Shown here: positions 8,475 to 17,249 of the stretch, in pieces | Numbering within the stretch: position 1 is the stretch's first letter | Layout: each line of letters begins with the position of its first letter | From: Actinomycetes bacterium | GTDB taxonomy: Bacteria; Actinomycetota; Acidimicrobiia; Acidimicrobiales; JAKAVM01 | Direction: 5' to 3' | Assembly (NCBI GenBank): GCA_021817065.1 | Contig: JAKAWH010000005.1 | Location: 1 to 60,811 of the forward strand | DNA: 60,811 nucleotides | The notes under the pieces: model-generated | Seen by the model: only the letters and a program-made list of their open reading frames with translations | Database searches by the model: none | What the model was told of the DNA's origin: nothing | Program-made: the position numbers and the translations under genes

Positions 8475-11400
8475 ATGAGAGAGCTCCGAAGGGTTTACAC
8501 AGTGCGGCAGAAGGCTGCCACCGGCATCGCAGCAGCAGCATTGGTCGGCGCACTTGTCCTTCCCTTGGTGGCCAATCCGGCAGCCGCCTCGACGTCCTCC
8601 CGGCATCCGGCAGCCCGAACCGGGTCCCCGACCTCTTCCGGGCTGCTCAACCCGGCGGATCCCCACTTCGTCGGCTCGGTCCCCCACCTGCCTCGCGGTG
8701 CGGTGCGCCTCGGGCCGATGAATTCCTCAGCCTCACTCAACCTCGACGTCTCCCTGATCCCCGCTCACCACCAGGAGCTTGCGCAATTCCTGCAGGACCT
8801 CTACTCCCCTGGCAACCCGCAGTACCACAAGTTCCTGGCACCCGGGAAGTTCGCCCAGGCCTACGGTGCCCCGACCTCGGTGGTCACTCAGGTCACACAG
8901 GTCCTCTCCGGAGATGGGATGAGCGTAGGGAAGATTTCGCCCAACGGCCTGGTCCTCCCGGTCACCACCACTGTCGGCACCGCCGAGTCGGTGTTCGGGG
9001 TGTCCCTCGCCCAGGTCCGGATGGCCAACGGCAAGCTGGCCCACTCGAACACCACAGCACCGCAGGTGCCTGCCTCCATCAAGCCCTTCGTGCAGGGCAT
9101 CGTCGGCCTCGACAGCGCGGCGGTGCCCCAGCCGCTGGTCGCTGCAGCCCCTACGGTCACATCAGTCGTTCCGAACAGCGGTCCGATTGGGGGCGGGACC
9201 ACCGTCACGGTAGGCGGTACCGGATTCACCTGTGGAGGGACCTGCATCGGTTCCCCGGTTACAGTCGATTTCGGGACCAGCGTCGGCACAAGGGTGAACG
9301 TCGGAAGCGACACTTCCCTCACCGTGGTCTCCCCCCCCTCCAACACCGCAAGCATTGTTGATATCACCGTCACCACCACCGCAGGGACGTCATCCACCGG
9401 GCTTGCAGACCAGTTCACCTACCTGGACATCTGCGTGACCCAGTGCGCAGCAGTGCCCGCCACCCCCAGCCAGAATGCTCCATGTGACCTGGCGCCAGGG
9501 GTCGCTGCGGCCAACCAGGCATATCTCACCGGCGACAGCTCCCTCGACACCCCCAACTACCCCTATGACGAGCTGTACCAGTACTACGGCTTCGGGTACT
9601 CCAACTTCACCGGGACCAATTCCGGAGCGATTCTACCTACCCGCTCCAATGCGATCACTCCTGAGGAAGGCCTCGGCCAGACCGTTGCCGTATTCGAACA
9701 GGCGGCCTACAGCGCGGCCGACGTCAGCCAGTACCAGAGCTGTTTCGGCGTGCCCACCTCGATCACCGAGCTGAACGGCACCACCACCCCCGAATTGACC
9801 AATGTCGCGGTGGACGGCGGCACCAACCAGTTCGACCCGGAAGCCAACCTGGACATCGAGTTGCTGATGAGCCTGGTCCCCGAGGCAGCATTGCGGGTCT
9901 ACACCGCTCCGGCCACCCCGCAGGGATGGATCGACGACCTGAACGCCATCGTCAACGACACCAACCTGGCCAACGTGGTCTCCATCAGCTACGGGCTCTG
10001 CGAACTAGATCAGGACCAGGGGACCCTTGCCGCAGAGAACACCATCTTCGAGCAGGCCGCTGCCCAGGGCCAGACCGTACTTGCTTCGGCGGGTGACACC
10101 GGTTCGGAAGCCTGCTCGTTCCACGCAGGATCGAGCGGGGGCAACAATACCCAGCTCGCAGTCTCCGACCCGGCCAGCCAGCCCTACGTCACCGGAGTAG
10201 GGGGCACTTCCTACGACGGCTACCAGAACCCGTCCACCGAGACGGTATGGAACGACTCTTCCGGGGCAGGCGGGGGGGGTATTTCCACCGAATGGCAGAT
10301 GCCCTCCTGGCAGCAGGGCTTCGGGGTAGTGAACAGTTCGTCTTCCGGCAGCCCCTGTGGCGCCTCCTCGGGCAACTACTGCCGGGAAGTCCCCGACGTC
10401 TCCGCCAATGCCGACCCCCAACACGGCTACGTGATTTACAACCAGGGCCAATGGTCCGTGGTGGGAGGGACTAGCGCGGCTGCGCCTCTGTGGTCCGGCT
10501 TCGTGGCTCTTCAGAACCAGACCTGCACCCTGGCCAACGACGGCACACCCACCGAGACCGGGTTCGCCAATCCACGCTTGTACGCGCTGGCCGAGTCGAA
10601 TGCCAGCGAGGCACTTTTCGATCCGGTGTCTGGCGCCCCCGAGGGATACCTGCGCGACATATTCTCCGGCAACAACGACATGACCGGCTCCAACCAGGGT
10701 TCGTACCCCGCCTTCGACCCCGCTAAGTCCGCCACCGCCGGCTACTACTACTCGATGGCGGCCGGGCTGGGAAGCCCCACCGGAGCGCTTTTCGACTCCG
10801 CCCACGAAGTTCCCCTGGGCGCCACCCTGCTCGGCGAGGGGTATTCCTCCTTTGGCGGGTCGTTCCCTGCGGTATCCCCAGGTCTTCTCTGTGACAATTC
10901 CGCTTTGCCTCCGATCGTCACTTCGGTCTCTCCTAATGCCGGCTCTCCGTCGGGCGGCCCCCCCTTGGTCACCATCACCGGCAACAACTTCACCGGGGTG
11001 ACCGCGGTGACCTTTGCTGGTAGCGCGGGGTCTTCCCAGGCCACCTCCTTCAAAGTGATCTCCGACAACGAGATCGAGGCGGTCCCCCCACCCAGCCCCT
11101 CCGCTCAGAGCTCCTACACCGTCGACATCACCATCTCGGAAGGAACCACCACCAGCACCCCAAACCCCCCATACGACCGCTACACCTACACGTCGGCACC
11201 GGTGGTTATCGCGGTCACCTCCGGGGCGGGCACCAGCCCGACCGGCAATTCCGCCTGCGCCGCCATCGTTAGCCAAGGAACCCCCGCTGCCCCCTATGGC
11301 CCCGCCGCGGGTGGCCAACAAGTGACCGCTTGCGGGTACGATCTCACCGGCGTCACCTCAGCCTACTTCTTCACCGGCAACAAGTTGGCCTGCCAGGTGA

Positions 11401-13052
11401 CCGGCTCCCAGAGCCTCCCCACCGGCTGCTCCGGCTCGACCAACTCCTCCACCCTCACCTGCTCCCAGCTCAACCAGGCCAGCCCGGTCACCTACGCCTC
11501 GGCCTCCAACTGCTATCTCGCCTCGCCCACCTCCCTCTCCGCATCGTCGATCACTTCTGTTCCGGGCGTAGCCGGTCTCCAGCAGGTCACCGTTACCACC
11601 CCCGCCGATCCCGGCGTGTCCCCGCTCTACACATGCGACCTGACCGACCTGGTATTGGCGACTCCCTCGGCGTCCAGCTCACCCAATCCCGGCTTCGACA
11701 TCTCCGGTGGCACCGGGTGCCCCCCGGGAGCCATCCAGGAGAGCGGCACAGCCTCGACCGGCGACGAGTACGGCTTCACAGACCAACCGATTGTCACCTC
11801 GATCTCTGCCACCGTGGCGCCCATGCAGGGGGACGTATCTCTCACTATTCACGGGTTCAATTTCACCTCCAGCGCCGGCTACATCAGCTCGACCACCGCA
11901 TGCACCAACAATCCGGCCATCATCGGGGTCGGCTTCGGCACGGTTAGCATGCTCGGCAACAACTGCCGGGTGCTCTCCGACACCCTCATTGCCGTGCAGG
12001 CTCCTCCGGCTCTCTTCCCCGGGACGGTCGACGTCCAGGTAGACCTCCAGGGAACTCAGAGCACGGTGATCGCAAGCCCCTCAGTTGCCGCCGACCGGTT
12101 CACCTATGTCACCTGCTCCGCCTCCTACGCCACTTCATCGGCGATTGGGATCGCCAACGTCAGCTCCGGTGCCGGCTACCTGGTAGCCGACGGCACCGGA
12201 CGGGTAGCCGCCTGCGGGACCGCTTCTTATTACGGCTCGGCCGCCGATCCCTTCGGCTACGACACGGTTACCCAAGCTCCCGCTTTGCCCGCAGCCTACC
12301 AGGGCTGCCCATATTCCGGAATGCTCTCCCCCACTGATTTCCCGGTGAAGAACAACGATTGGATCGTCGGCATGGCGTCCTCCCCCGGTCTCGATGGCTA
12401 CTGGGAAGCAGACACCGAAGGAAATGTCTACCCGTTCGGGAACGCCGCCTGGTACGGCGACGCGGGCAAGACCCCACTCATCTGCCCGATAGTAGCCATC
12501 TCGGCTACCGCTGACGGAGGTGGCTACTGGCTGGTGGCTTCCGATGGCTCGGTGTATGCCTTCGGCGACGCGCCCTATTACGGCGGTGCCAACACCATCC
12601 ACCTCGATCAGCCCATCGTCGGCATGGCCTCCACTCCCACCGGCGGAGGCTACTGGTTAGTGGCCGCCGACGGGGGCGTGTTCGCCTTCGGCGATTCGGC
12701 CCCTTATTTCGGTTCCATGGGCGGAACCAAGCTCGACCAGCCAATCGTGGGCATGGCCTCCACTCCCACCGGCGCGGGCTACTGGTTAGTGGCCGCCGAC
12801 GGAGGGGTGTTCACCTTCGGTGACGCCTCCTACAACGGTGCCGCCCGCTGCTATGCCCAGTATTTCAAAATCGACATCGGGGGAATGGTAACCGGCATGA
12901 CTCCCACACCTGACGGGGGTGGCTACTGGCTGGTCAGCCAGACTGGCAACGTCCTCCCCTTCGGCGATGCCCGTTTCGAGGGAACGGTGTCCCCGGGTGG
13001 CTCCATGCCCCCCACCTCTCCCGGAGGGGACACGCCCACGTTGAAGTGCTGA
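8475..13052 (+). CDS. Secreted sedolisin (S53) serine-carboxyl peptidase with TIG domains and C-terminal GYWLVAADG repeats
   Basis: Giant secreted acid protease of 1,525 residues. In order: a signal peptide (about 1-38, ending NPAAAST); an activation pro-domain (about 75-225, with YSPGNPQYHKFLAP); a TIG/IPT domain (about 230-315, VVPNSGPIGGGTTVTVGGTG); and a sedolisin catalytic domain (about 330-790). Catalytic residues are Glu456 and Asp460 (DPEANLDIE), oxyanion Asp541 (SAGDTGS) and Ser667 (GGTSAAAP), with a calcium-site segment RDIFSGNND. At least two more TIG-like regions follow, then five C-terminal repeats of about 42 residues. Placing a TIG domain between the pro-peptide and the protease is unusual. 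Start ATG 8475 is chosen because the longer frame runs into divergent miaB. Sedolisins typically work at low pH. It may digest protein outside the cell or act at the surface. Confidence 0.92.
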   Translation: MRELRRVYTVRQKAATGIAAAALVGALVLPLVANPAAASTSSRHPAARTGSPTSSGLLNPADPHFVGSVPHLPRGAVRLGPMNSSASLNLDVSLIPAHHQELAQFLQDLYSPGNPQYHKFLAPGKFAQAYGAPTSVVTQVTQVLSGDGMSVGKISPNGLVLPVTTTVGTAESVFGVSLAQVRMANGKLAHSNTTAPQVPASIKPFVQGIVGLDSAAVPQPLVAAAPTVTSVVPNSGPIGGGTTVTVGGTGFTCGGTCIGSPVTVDFGTSVGTRVNVGSDTSLTVVSPPSNTASIVDITVTTTAGTSSTGLADQFTYLDICVTQCAAVPATPSQNAPCDLAPGVAAANQAYLTGDSSLDTPNYPYDELYQYYGFGYSNFTGTNSGAILPTRSNAITPEEGLGQTVAVFEQAAYSAADVSQYQSCFGVPTSITELNGTTTPELTNVAVDGGTNQFDPEANLDIELLMSLVPEAALRVYTAPATPQGWIDDLNAIVNDTNLANVVSISYGLCELDQDQGTLAAENTIFEQAAAQGQTVLASAGDTGSEACSFHAGSSGGNNTQLAVSDPASQPYVTGVGGTSYDGYQNPSTETVWNDSSGAGGGGISTEWQMPSWQQGFGVVNSSSSGSPCGASSGNYCREVPDVSANADPQHGYVIYNQGQWSVVGGTSAAAPLWSGFVALQNQTCTLANDGTPTETGFANPRLYALAESNASEALFDPVSGAPEGYLRDIFSGNNDMTGSNQGSYPAFDPAKSATAGYYYSMAAGLGSPTGALFDSAHEVPLGATLLGEGYSSFGGSFPAVSPGLLCDNSALPPIVTSVSPNAGSPSGGPPLVTITGNNFTGVTAVTFAGSAGSSQATSFKVISDNEIEAVPPPSPSAQSSYTVDITISEGTTTSTPNPPYDRYTYTSAPVVIAVTSGAGTSPTGNSACAAIVSQGTPAAPYGPAAGGQQVTACGYDLTGVTSAYFFTGNKLACQVTGSQSLPTGCSGSTNSSTLTCSQLNQASPVTYASASNCYLASPTSLSASSITSVPGVAGLQQVTVTTPADPGVSPLYTCDLTDLVLATPSASSSPNPGFDISGGTGCPPGAIQESGTASTGDEYGFTDQPIVTSISATVAPMQGDVSLTIHGFNFTSSAGYISSTTACTNNPAIIGVGFGTVSMLGNNCRVLSDTLIAVQAPPALFPGTVDVQVDLQGTQSTVIASPSVAADRFTYVTCSASYATSSAIGIANVSSGAGYLVADGTGRVAACGTASYYGSAADPFGYDTVTQAPALPAAYQGCPYSGMLSPTDFPVKNNDWIVGMASSPGLDGYWEADTEGNVYPFGNAAWYGDAGKTPLICPIVAISATADGGGYWLVASDGSVYAFGDAPYYGGANTIHLDQPIVGMASTPTGGGYWLVAADGGVFAFGDSAPYFGSMGGTKLDQPIVGMASTPTGAGYWLVAADGGVFTFGDASYNGAARCYAQYFKIDIGGMVTGMTPTPDGGGYWLVSQTGNVLPFGDARFEGTVSPGGSMPPTSPGGDTPTLKC
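12363..12987 (+). repeat. Five tandem repeats of about 42 residues (IVGMA...GYWLVAADGGVFAFGDA)
   Basis: Each unit reads roughly IVGMASTPTGGGYWLVAADG followed by GVFAFGDA and a glycine-rich link, beginning near 12363, 12489, 12615, 12747 and 12888. Units three and four are nearly identical at DNA level through GGCATGGCCTCCACTCCCAC, implying recent duplication or gene conversion. The pattern resembles beta-propeller-like repeats common in secreted Acidimicrobiia proteins. A surface-binding role is inference. Confidence 0.8.
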
Positions 13053-13144
13053 TCTGGCAGAAGAGCGCTACCGGCAATGTCTCACATCTGTGCGGGGCCG
13101 GTCTTCCGCGCCCTCCTCGGACAAGATAGCCGAACGCACACTCA

Positions 13145-14077
13145 TTACCGCTCCCCCAGGACGACTGCGGTAGAGGTCGACGAACTGTCCGCGTGCGATG
13201 CCACAGCGATGCGAAGGACGCCGGTTCCATAATCGGCAAGCAGGCCGTCACGGTGCGCCCAGCATGCTGGCTCGGTTCCAGAACTACATTGCAGGTTGTC
13301 GCCGTGAGGACCGTCGTCGTACATGAATAGGTAATCTGCGTCGAGCCCGTTGGCGGCACCGCCCACCCACTCCGAGTAAGAAACTCTGAAACCGCGCACA
13401 GGGACCAGGGGGTCGGCCCCCGCACGCGCCCCGGCTATCGCTGGGCCTGCGAGGCCGCCAGAGCCAATGTGAACCGCAGGCAGTCCCCGGGCAGTCCGCT
13501 CGGAGTCGACCGCGAAGGTGAGTTGCCGGCCGAGCGTCCAGCGGGCGAACCCTTGGGGCACCACCATCGGGCGAACCCCCTCGGCGTGACGTCGTGCGTT
13601 GATCGCGTCCAGCGCTGCTCCCAAGCACCGGGGAGAATCGTCGATCGGAATGTCCCAGCAGTCGAGACGATACGACGCCGGTACGGAGAAGGCCGGGTTC
13701 GGGATGTCCGAACGCGCCGGTTCCGAGTCATGAGGCAGTACCCGTGCAAGCGCTTCCAGGTGACCCGTGGCAAGCAGGAGTGTGGCGATCGACATAACCC
13801 CTGAGGTTGTCAGGAGGACGGTGCTGAACAAGGCGAGGAGCCGGGACCGGGGGTGGGCCTGCCGGGGAGCGGTCAGCGACGCCCCGTGCAGTGGGTCTTC
13901 CACAACGATCTGGTCGCCCACATGGAGGTGGACCCTCTGGAGGTGGACACGAGAGCGCTGGGTATCGCACCGGCGCGAATGCAGGTCGGTTCCGCCGCGG
14001 TCCCGTTCCACGGCGGCATTGCGGTGTTCCACGGCCGCGTGGCGAGCGGCGAAGAGGGCGTGAAGTGGCCGCCCCAT
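13145..14077 (-). CDS. Membrane-anchored CAP-like extracellular protein, function unknown
   Basis: Predicted protein of 310 residues with one hydrophobic segment (LLALFSTVLLTTSGVMSIAT) about 75 residues in, then an extracytoplasmic domain. That domain contains CLGAALDAINARRHAEGV, ERTARGLPAV, WVGGAANGLDADYLFMYDDG and CWAHRDGLL. The last two elements recall secreted actinobacterial proteins of the CAP/SCP superfamily, but the match is partial. Cysteines at DCW, RCL, QCS and ACW could form disulfides. The start is uncertain: ATG 14077 has GGAAG six bases upstream; the frame stays open to 14317, and a GTG at 13921 would place the membrane segment nearer the N-terminus. The His/Arg-rich N-terminus makes the shorter form plausible. 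It is convergent with the sedolisin gene. Confidence 0.6.
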   Translation of the reverse strand: MGRPLHALFAARHAAVEHRNAAVERDRGGTDLHSRRCDTQRSRVHLQRVHLHVGDQIVVEDPLHGASLTAPRQAHPRSRLLALFSTVLLTTSGVMSIATLLLATGHLEALARVLPHDSEPARSDIPNPAFSVPASYRLDCWDIPIDDSPRCLGAALDAINARRHAEGVRPMVVPQGFARWTLGRQLTFAVDSERTARGLPAVHIGSGGLAGPAIAGARAGADPLVPVRGFRVSYSEWVGGAANGLDADYLFMYDDGPHGDNLQCSSGTEPACWAHRDGLLADYGTGVLRIAVASHADSSSTSTAVVLGER

Positions 14078-14252
14078 TGCCAACTTCCGATGAGCCGTCC
14101 GGCAAGGCTCGGATTGTTCCCCGGCGGAAGACCGTTCCCTGGTGTGGTTCCTGTGTCCGCCGCTCCTTCTCAGGTGAAACACGTGCCCGCCACGCCCTCC
14201 CGGCCGATGGAGGGTGGACATACTGCCGAATTCGGCATCCGTGGTCGCTTCG

Positions 14253-14576
14253 TCAGCCACTCTGAGATACCGTTTCCCTGGAATCGACGTGCGACAGCGC
14301 GGCAACGTCGGTATCAACAGCAGGATCGGCCTCGTCTCCGATTACCATGCAGAACTCGTCATCACCCAGGACAAACAATGACAGTGCTGGTGGGGTCACC
14401 AGTTTCCAGCGGATCACCTTCGGGACCGTACCGGTCGTCCGGGGTGTGTCGAGGGCGGACGGCAACTCTCTTGCTCTGCATCGTGCAAAGTGGACACGAC
14501 GGACCTGCCGAAGGGAATCCTCGGGCCACTTCGTGATCTCCGATCCGGCCAGACGTTGCGAGCAGTGATCAGACAT
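14253..14576 (-). CDS. Small hypothetical protein (107 aa), doubtful
   Basis: Open frame from ATG 14576 with ordinary composition (VIRWKLVTPPALSLFVLGDD, then EFCMVIGDEADPAVDTDV). No domain is recognised. It overlaps the preceding small frame by 8 bases as ATGTCTGA, which looks like coupled translation. Base composition is visibly lower in GC than in the surrounding housekeeping genes. If it is not a gene, the stretch 14078-14868 holds only the recA terminator-like hairpin. Confidence 0.35.
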   Translation of the reverse strand: MSDHCSQRLAGSEITKWPEDSLRQVRRVHFARCRARELPSALDTPRTTGTVPKVIRWKLVTPPALSLFVLGDDEFCMVIGDEADPAVDTDVAALSHVDSRETVSQSG

Positions 14577-14802
14577 CGGCTCCTGCTTCCTCTGTGATGA
14601 GACACGCGTTCATCGAGCGCCTGTCGACGGGCTCTCGTGTACCTGGGGATGCGCCGGCAGACGTGATGCGCACTGCCATTGCAGTCGGCTTGGACACGAT
14701 TGTGGGAATCGTGAAACTCTGTTGTTCGTCTGTTGATAACTCGGTTCCTGCCCAGGACTCCGAGAGAGCAAGATTGCCCATTTCCCGCTGGTGCATCTGC
14801 AC
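14569..14802 (-). CDS. Small hypothetical protein (77 aa), doubtful
   Basis: Open frame from GTG 14802 (MQMHQREMGNLALSESWAG) to TGA 14569, overlapping the next small frame by 8 bases. No domain, signal peptide or membrane segment is seen. It lies directly downstream of recA and its terminator-like hairpin, where recX is often found in other actinobacteria, but it does not resemble RecX. Codon choice is mixed, so it may be decayed sequence. Confidence 0.3.
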   Translation of the reverse strand: MQMHQREMGNLALSESWAGTELSTDEQQSFTIPTIVSKPTAMAVRITSAGASPGTREPVDRRSMNACLITEEAGADV

Positions 14803-14817
14803 TAGAAATCACCGATC

Positions 14818-14859
14818 GGACATCCCGGGGGCCTGCTTCCATTCAGACCCCCGGTGTCC
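14818..14859 (-). terminator. Strong hairpin just downstream of recA
   Basis: The arms 14825-14835 and 14844-14854 pair over 11 positions (CCGGGGG with CCCCCGG plus CTG with CAG, one wobble) around an 8-base loop. The outer arms GGACA and TGTCC extend the stem past a 2-base bulge. It begins 9 bases after the recA stop in the transcribed direction. No U-tract follows, as is common for GC-rich actinobacterial terminators. Termination is inferred from position and stability. Confidence 0.55.
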
Positions 14860-14868
14860 CGCGTGCGC

Positions 14869-17001
14869 CTACACCTCTACCGGTTCGTCCGTTCCAAGCA
14901 CCTGGCCGTCTTCGCTTGCAATCTCGGCTGATTCTGAGGTGGCCGGCGCCAGTTTCGAGCGGATCAGCTCGTTGATCTCGACGGTCACCTCCGTGTGCTC
15001 GGCGAGGAACTGCTTGGCGTTCTCCCGCCCCTGGCCGAGTTGCTCACCGTTGTAGGTGTACCAGGCACCCGACTTCTTGACCAGGCCCTGATCCACTGCC
15101 ACGTCGAGGAGTGAGCCCTCCCGGCTGATGCCAGTTCCATACATTATATCGAACTCAGCTATTTTGAAAGGTGGCGCTACTTTATTCTTGACCACCTTCA
15201 CCTTGGTTCGATTGCCGATGATGTCAACTCCGTCCTTGATCGATTCCACCCTGCGAATGTCCAGACGTACTGAGGAATAGAACTTGAGCGCGCGACCACC
15301 TGGCGTCGTCTCGGGTGAATTGTGTACGACTACGCCATCCACGAGGTAGTTGTGCGACCCTTCAACCTCGATGTCGAACCGATGCGTGTTCCGTGTCCGC
15401 GGCTTCGGCCGGATGTCCAGGATTTCAAAAGGCGCCAACCCATATTGCACGGGAGCGAAAACAGGTTCGACCGAGAAGCGGCCCCGATACGCAGGCAGCA
15501 ACTTGTAATCCATGCTCGGATGTACGAACGGTGCTATCAGGGCGTGGAACTTGGCAGTCTCAGAATTGGTAAAAGTCAGGACAGCCATACCGGCTCGTTC
15601 GATGAGTCGCGCATGAATGCCCCACGTGGACTCCAAATAGTCGACAAGACGATTCCGGGAGGTTGGCTCCATCGCTTCGATGCAGATGTCCATACGTCCG
15701 GTTCCTTCTCGTGTCCGCTCCTGGAGTCCTTTGGATCGCAGCGAAAAAGATCCGTCATCCATGTACCAGATAGCGAGCGAGAGCGGCGTCAATCGCTTGA
15801 GATAGTCGTCGCTCCACACCTTCTTGCCGTGGAAGTAAACCGCTCTCCGTAATTCCGCGAGTTCAACAAGCGCTGGGACGTCATGATAGACGGCTCCGGC
15901 CGGAGTCACCGACCTGCTGCTTCCGATGTTAGCGAACAGGGACGCCTTCCAGTCGGAGTACGCCACCTGTTTCTTGCCATGCCCGAACCGGAATCTGGCA
16001 CCCGCTCCGGTCCGTGTCGGTGATAGAGCTGCGTCCCCCATCAACCCGCCCAGAATGACCTCCCATTGGAATTCGGATAGACGCACCGACATTGCTTGGA
16101 GCACCCGATCACCCACCGCCAACTTTCGCGCCTCCTGCCAGCCGCCGGGAGTGGAAATCGAGTGGTTGGGAGTGCAGGCGAACTGGGACCTCCCGTTGCC
16201 CGAGGGCTTGGCAACGGTAAACTGGAGGAACTCATCCGTCCTGCCATTATCGAACCAGTTGACCACCTTCTTCGGTACCACCGAACCGACTTCGGGGTCA
16301 TAGGAGAGGACTTCCACGGGCATGCGTTGGTTAACGATCTTGCCAATCTTCTCCTGCGAACCGTCCGCCAGCGTCACGCGGGAGGAGTAATGGAAACAGC
16401 CATACATCACACCGATCTTCTCCCGGAGCTGGTTGATGAATATGGCGATGGTGTTGGACTTGTTGAGGGTTCCGGTCAGCTTGCGCAATGCCTGTGACAT
16501 GAGGCGCGCCTGGAGCCCGACGTGGCTGTCGCCCATCTCCCCCTCGATCTCCGCCCGGGGAGTGAGCGCGGCCACCGAGTCGATCACGATGACGTCCAAC
16601 GCTCCAGAACGGATCAGCATGTCGGCGATCTCCAGGGCCTGCTCCCCCGTATCGGGCTGGGAAATGAGCAGGGCGTCGATGTCCACCCCGATCGCCTTGG
16701 CGTAGGTAGGGTCCATGGCGTGCTCGGCGTCCACGTAGGCACAGATGCCCCCGTTGCGCTGAGCCTCGGCCACCACGTGCATCGCCAGCGTGGACTTCCC
16801 GCTCGACTCGGGCCCGAATATCTCCACTACCCTGCCTCGTGGCAGTCCCCCCACCCCCAGGGCCGCGTCGAGCGCCATCGCTCCGGTGGAGATCACCTCG
16901 ACGGCCATGTGGGCGTTCTCGCCCATACGCATGATCGATCCCTTGCCGAACTGCTTCTCGATCTGCCCCAGTGCGATCTCCAGTGCCTTCTCACGTTCCA
17001 T
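14869..17001 (-). CDS. recA: Recombinase RecA precursor containing an intein
   Basis: Single-strand DNA-dependent ATPase for strand exchange and LexA cleavage. The 710-residue precursor splits into N-extein 1-201, intein 202-561 and C-extein 562-710, so spliced RecA is 350 residues. Landmarks are Walker [10 protein letters not shown] (63-71), [10 protein letters not shown] (137-146), loop L1 [20 protein letters not shown], and [14 protein letters not shown] joined after splicing to [20 protein letters not shown]. Splicing is required for activity because the intein separates loop L2 from the core. ATG start at 17001; a GAAC-N4-GTTC SOS box lies about 200 bases upstream. No recX follows. The order differs from the usual recA-recX-miaB because an accessory island separates recA from miaB. 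Confidence 0.97.
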   Translation of the reverse strand: MEREKALEIALGQIEKQFGKGSIMRMGENAHMAVEVISTGAMALDAALGVGGLPRGRVVEIFGPESSGKSTLAMHVVAEAQRNGGICAYVDAEHAMDPTYAKAIGVDIDALLISQPDTGEQALEIADMLIRSGALDVIVIDSVAALTPRAEIEGEMGDSHVGLQARLMSQALRKLTGTLNKSNTIAIFINQLREKIGVMYGCFHYSSRVTLADGSQEKIGKIVNQRMPVEVLSYDPEVGSVVPKKVVNWFDNGRTDEFLQFTVAKPSGNGRSQFACTPNHSISTPGGWQEARKLAVGDRVLQAMSVRLSEFQWEVILGGLMGDAALSPTRTGAGARFRFGHGKKQVAYSDWKASLFANIGSSRSVTPAGAVYHDVPALVELAELRRAVYFHGKKVWSDDYLKRLTPLSLAIWYMDDGSFSLRSKGLQERTREGTGRMDICIEAMEPTSRNRLVDYLESTWGIHARLIERAGMAVLTFTNSETAKFHALIAPFVHPSMDYKLLPAYRGRFSVEPVFAPVQYGLAPFEILDIRPKPRTRNTHRFDIEVEGSHNYLVDGVVVHNSPETTPGGRALKFYSSVRLDIRRVESIKDGVDIIGNRTKVKVVKNKVAPPFKIAEFDIMYGTGISREGSLLDVAVDQGLVKKSGAWYTYNGEQLGQGRENAKQFLAEHTEVTVEINELIRSKLAPATSESAEIASEDGQVLGTDEPVEV
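15319..16398 (-). mobile_element. RecA intein (360 aa) with LAGLIDADG homing endonuclease domain
   Basis: The intein begins at Cys202 ([20 protein letters not shown]) and ends at Asn561 ([12 protein letters not shown]), with Ser562 of the C-extein as +1 nucleophile. Block B is visible as TPNHS, and the penultimate His-Asn pair is intact, so splicing should work. The central part carries two LAGLIDADG-type helices, [12 protein letters not shown] and [12 protein letters not shown], each retaining an acidic catalytic residue, so the endonuclease may be active. The insertion point, after GVMYG and before SPETT, matches the site used by the Mycobacterium leprae RecA intein, not that of M. tuberculosis. 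By eye the element is less GC-rich than the exteins. Confidence 0.95.
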
Positions 17002-17198
17002 CGGATGGTCCTTTCCTCGTGCTCGTTGCCGTACCCGGCCTTGCCAGTCGCCGGGCCTTGCCGGTCGTCGGTCACCATACCCAAGGGGTGTGACAGCTCT
17101 TCCATCTGCTCCCGGCAGCCCGGGTACGGTCGCCCCTGCCGGCGGCAGGAAACTTCCTCACCCCGAAACGGCCGGGCGAACTTCACGACTGTAGTTCA

Positions 17199-17210
17199 GA
17201 ACAGGCGTTC
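17199..17210. promoter_or_regulatory. LexA-type SOS box upstream of recA
   Basis: GAAC-AGGC-GTTC exactly fits the Gram-positive/actinobacterial LexA consensus GAAC-N4-GTTC. It lies between dedA and recA, about 190 bases before the recA ATG, and on the minus strand is followed within 8 bases by TACAGT, a plausible -10. LexA repression of recA is well established; this individual site is inferred. Confidence 0.75.
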
Positions 17211-17249
17211 GTGCGGTGGATACTTCCGGACCTCCCGGGGAAACTCCGA

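Noticed and set aside
10005-11321. 438-codon open frame antisense to the sedolisin gene
   Set aside because: Gly/Val-rich composition from reading the strong codon bias of the real gene backwards; no domain, and it lies wholly inside the protease gene.
13853-14536. 227-codon plus-strand frame opposite the CAP-like gene and a small ORF
   Set aside because: Pro/Arg-rich sequence with no motif; the minus-strand frame has a membrane segment and conserved-looking Cys/Trp/Asp motifs.
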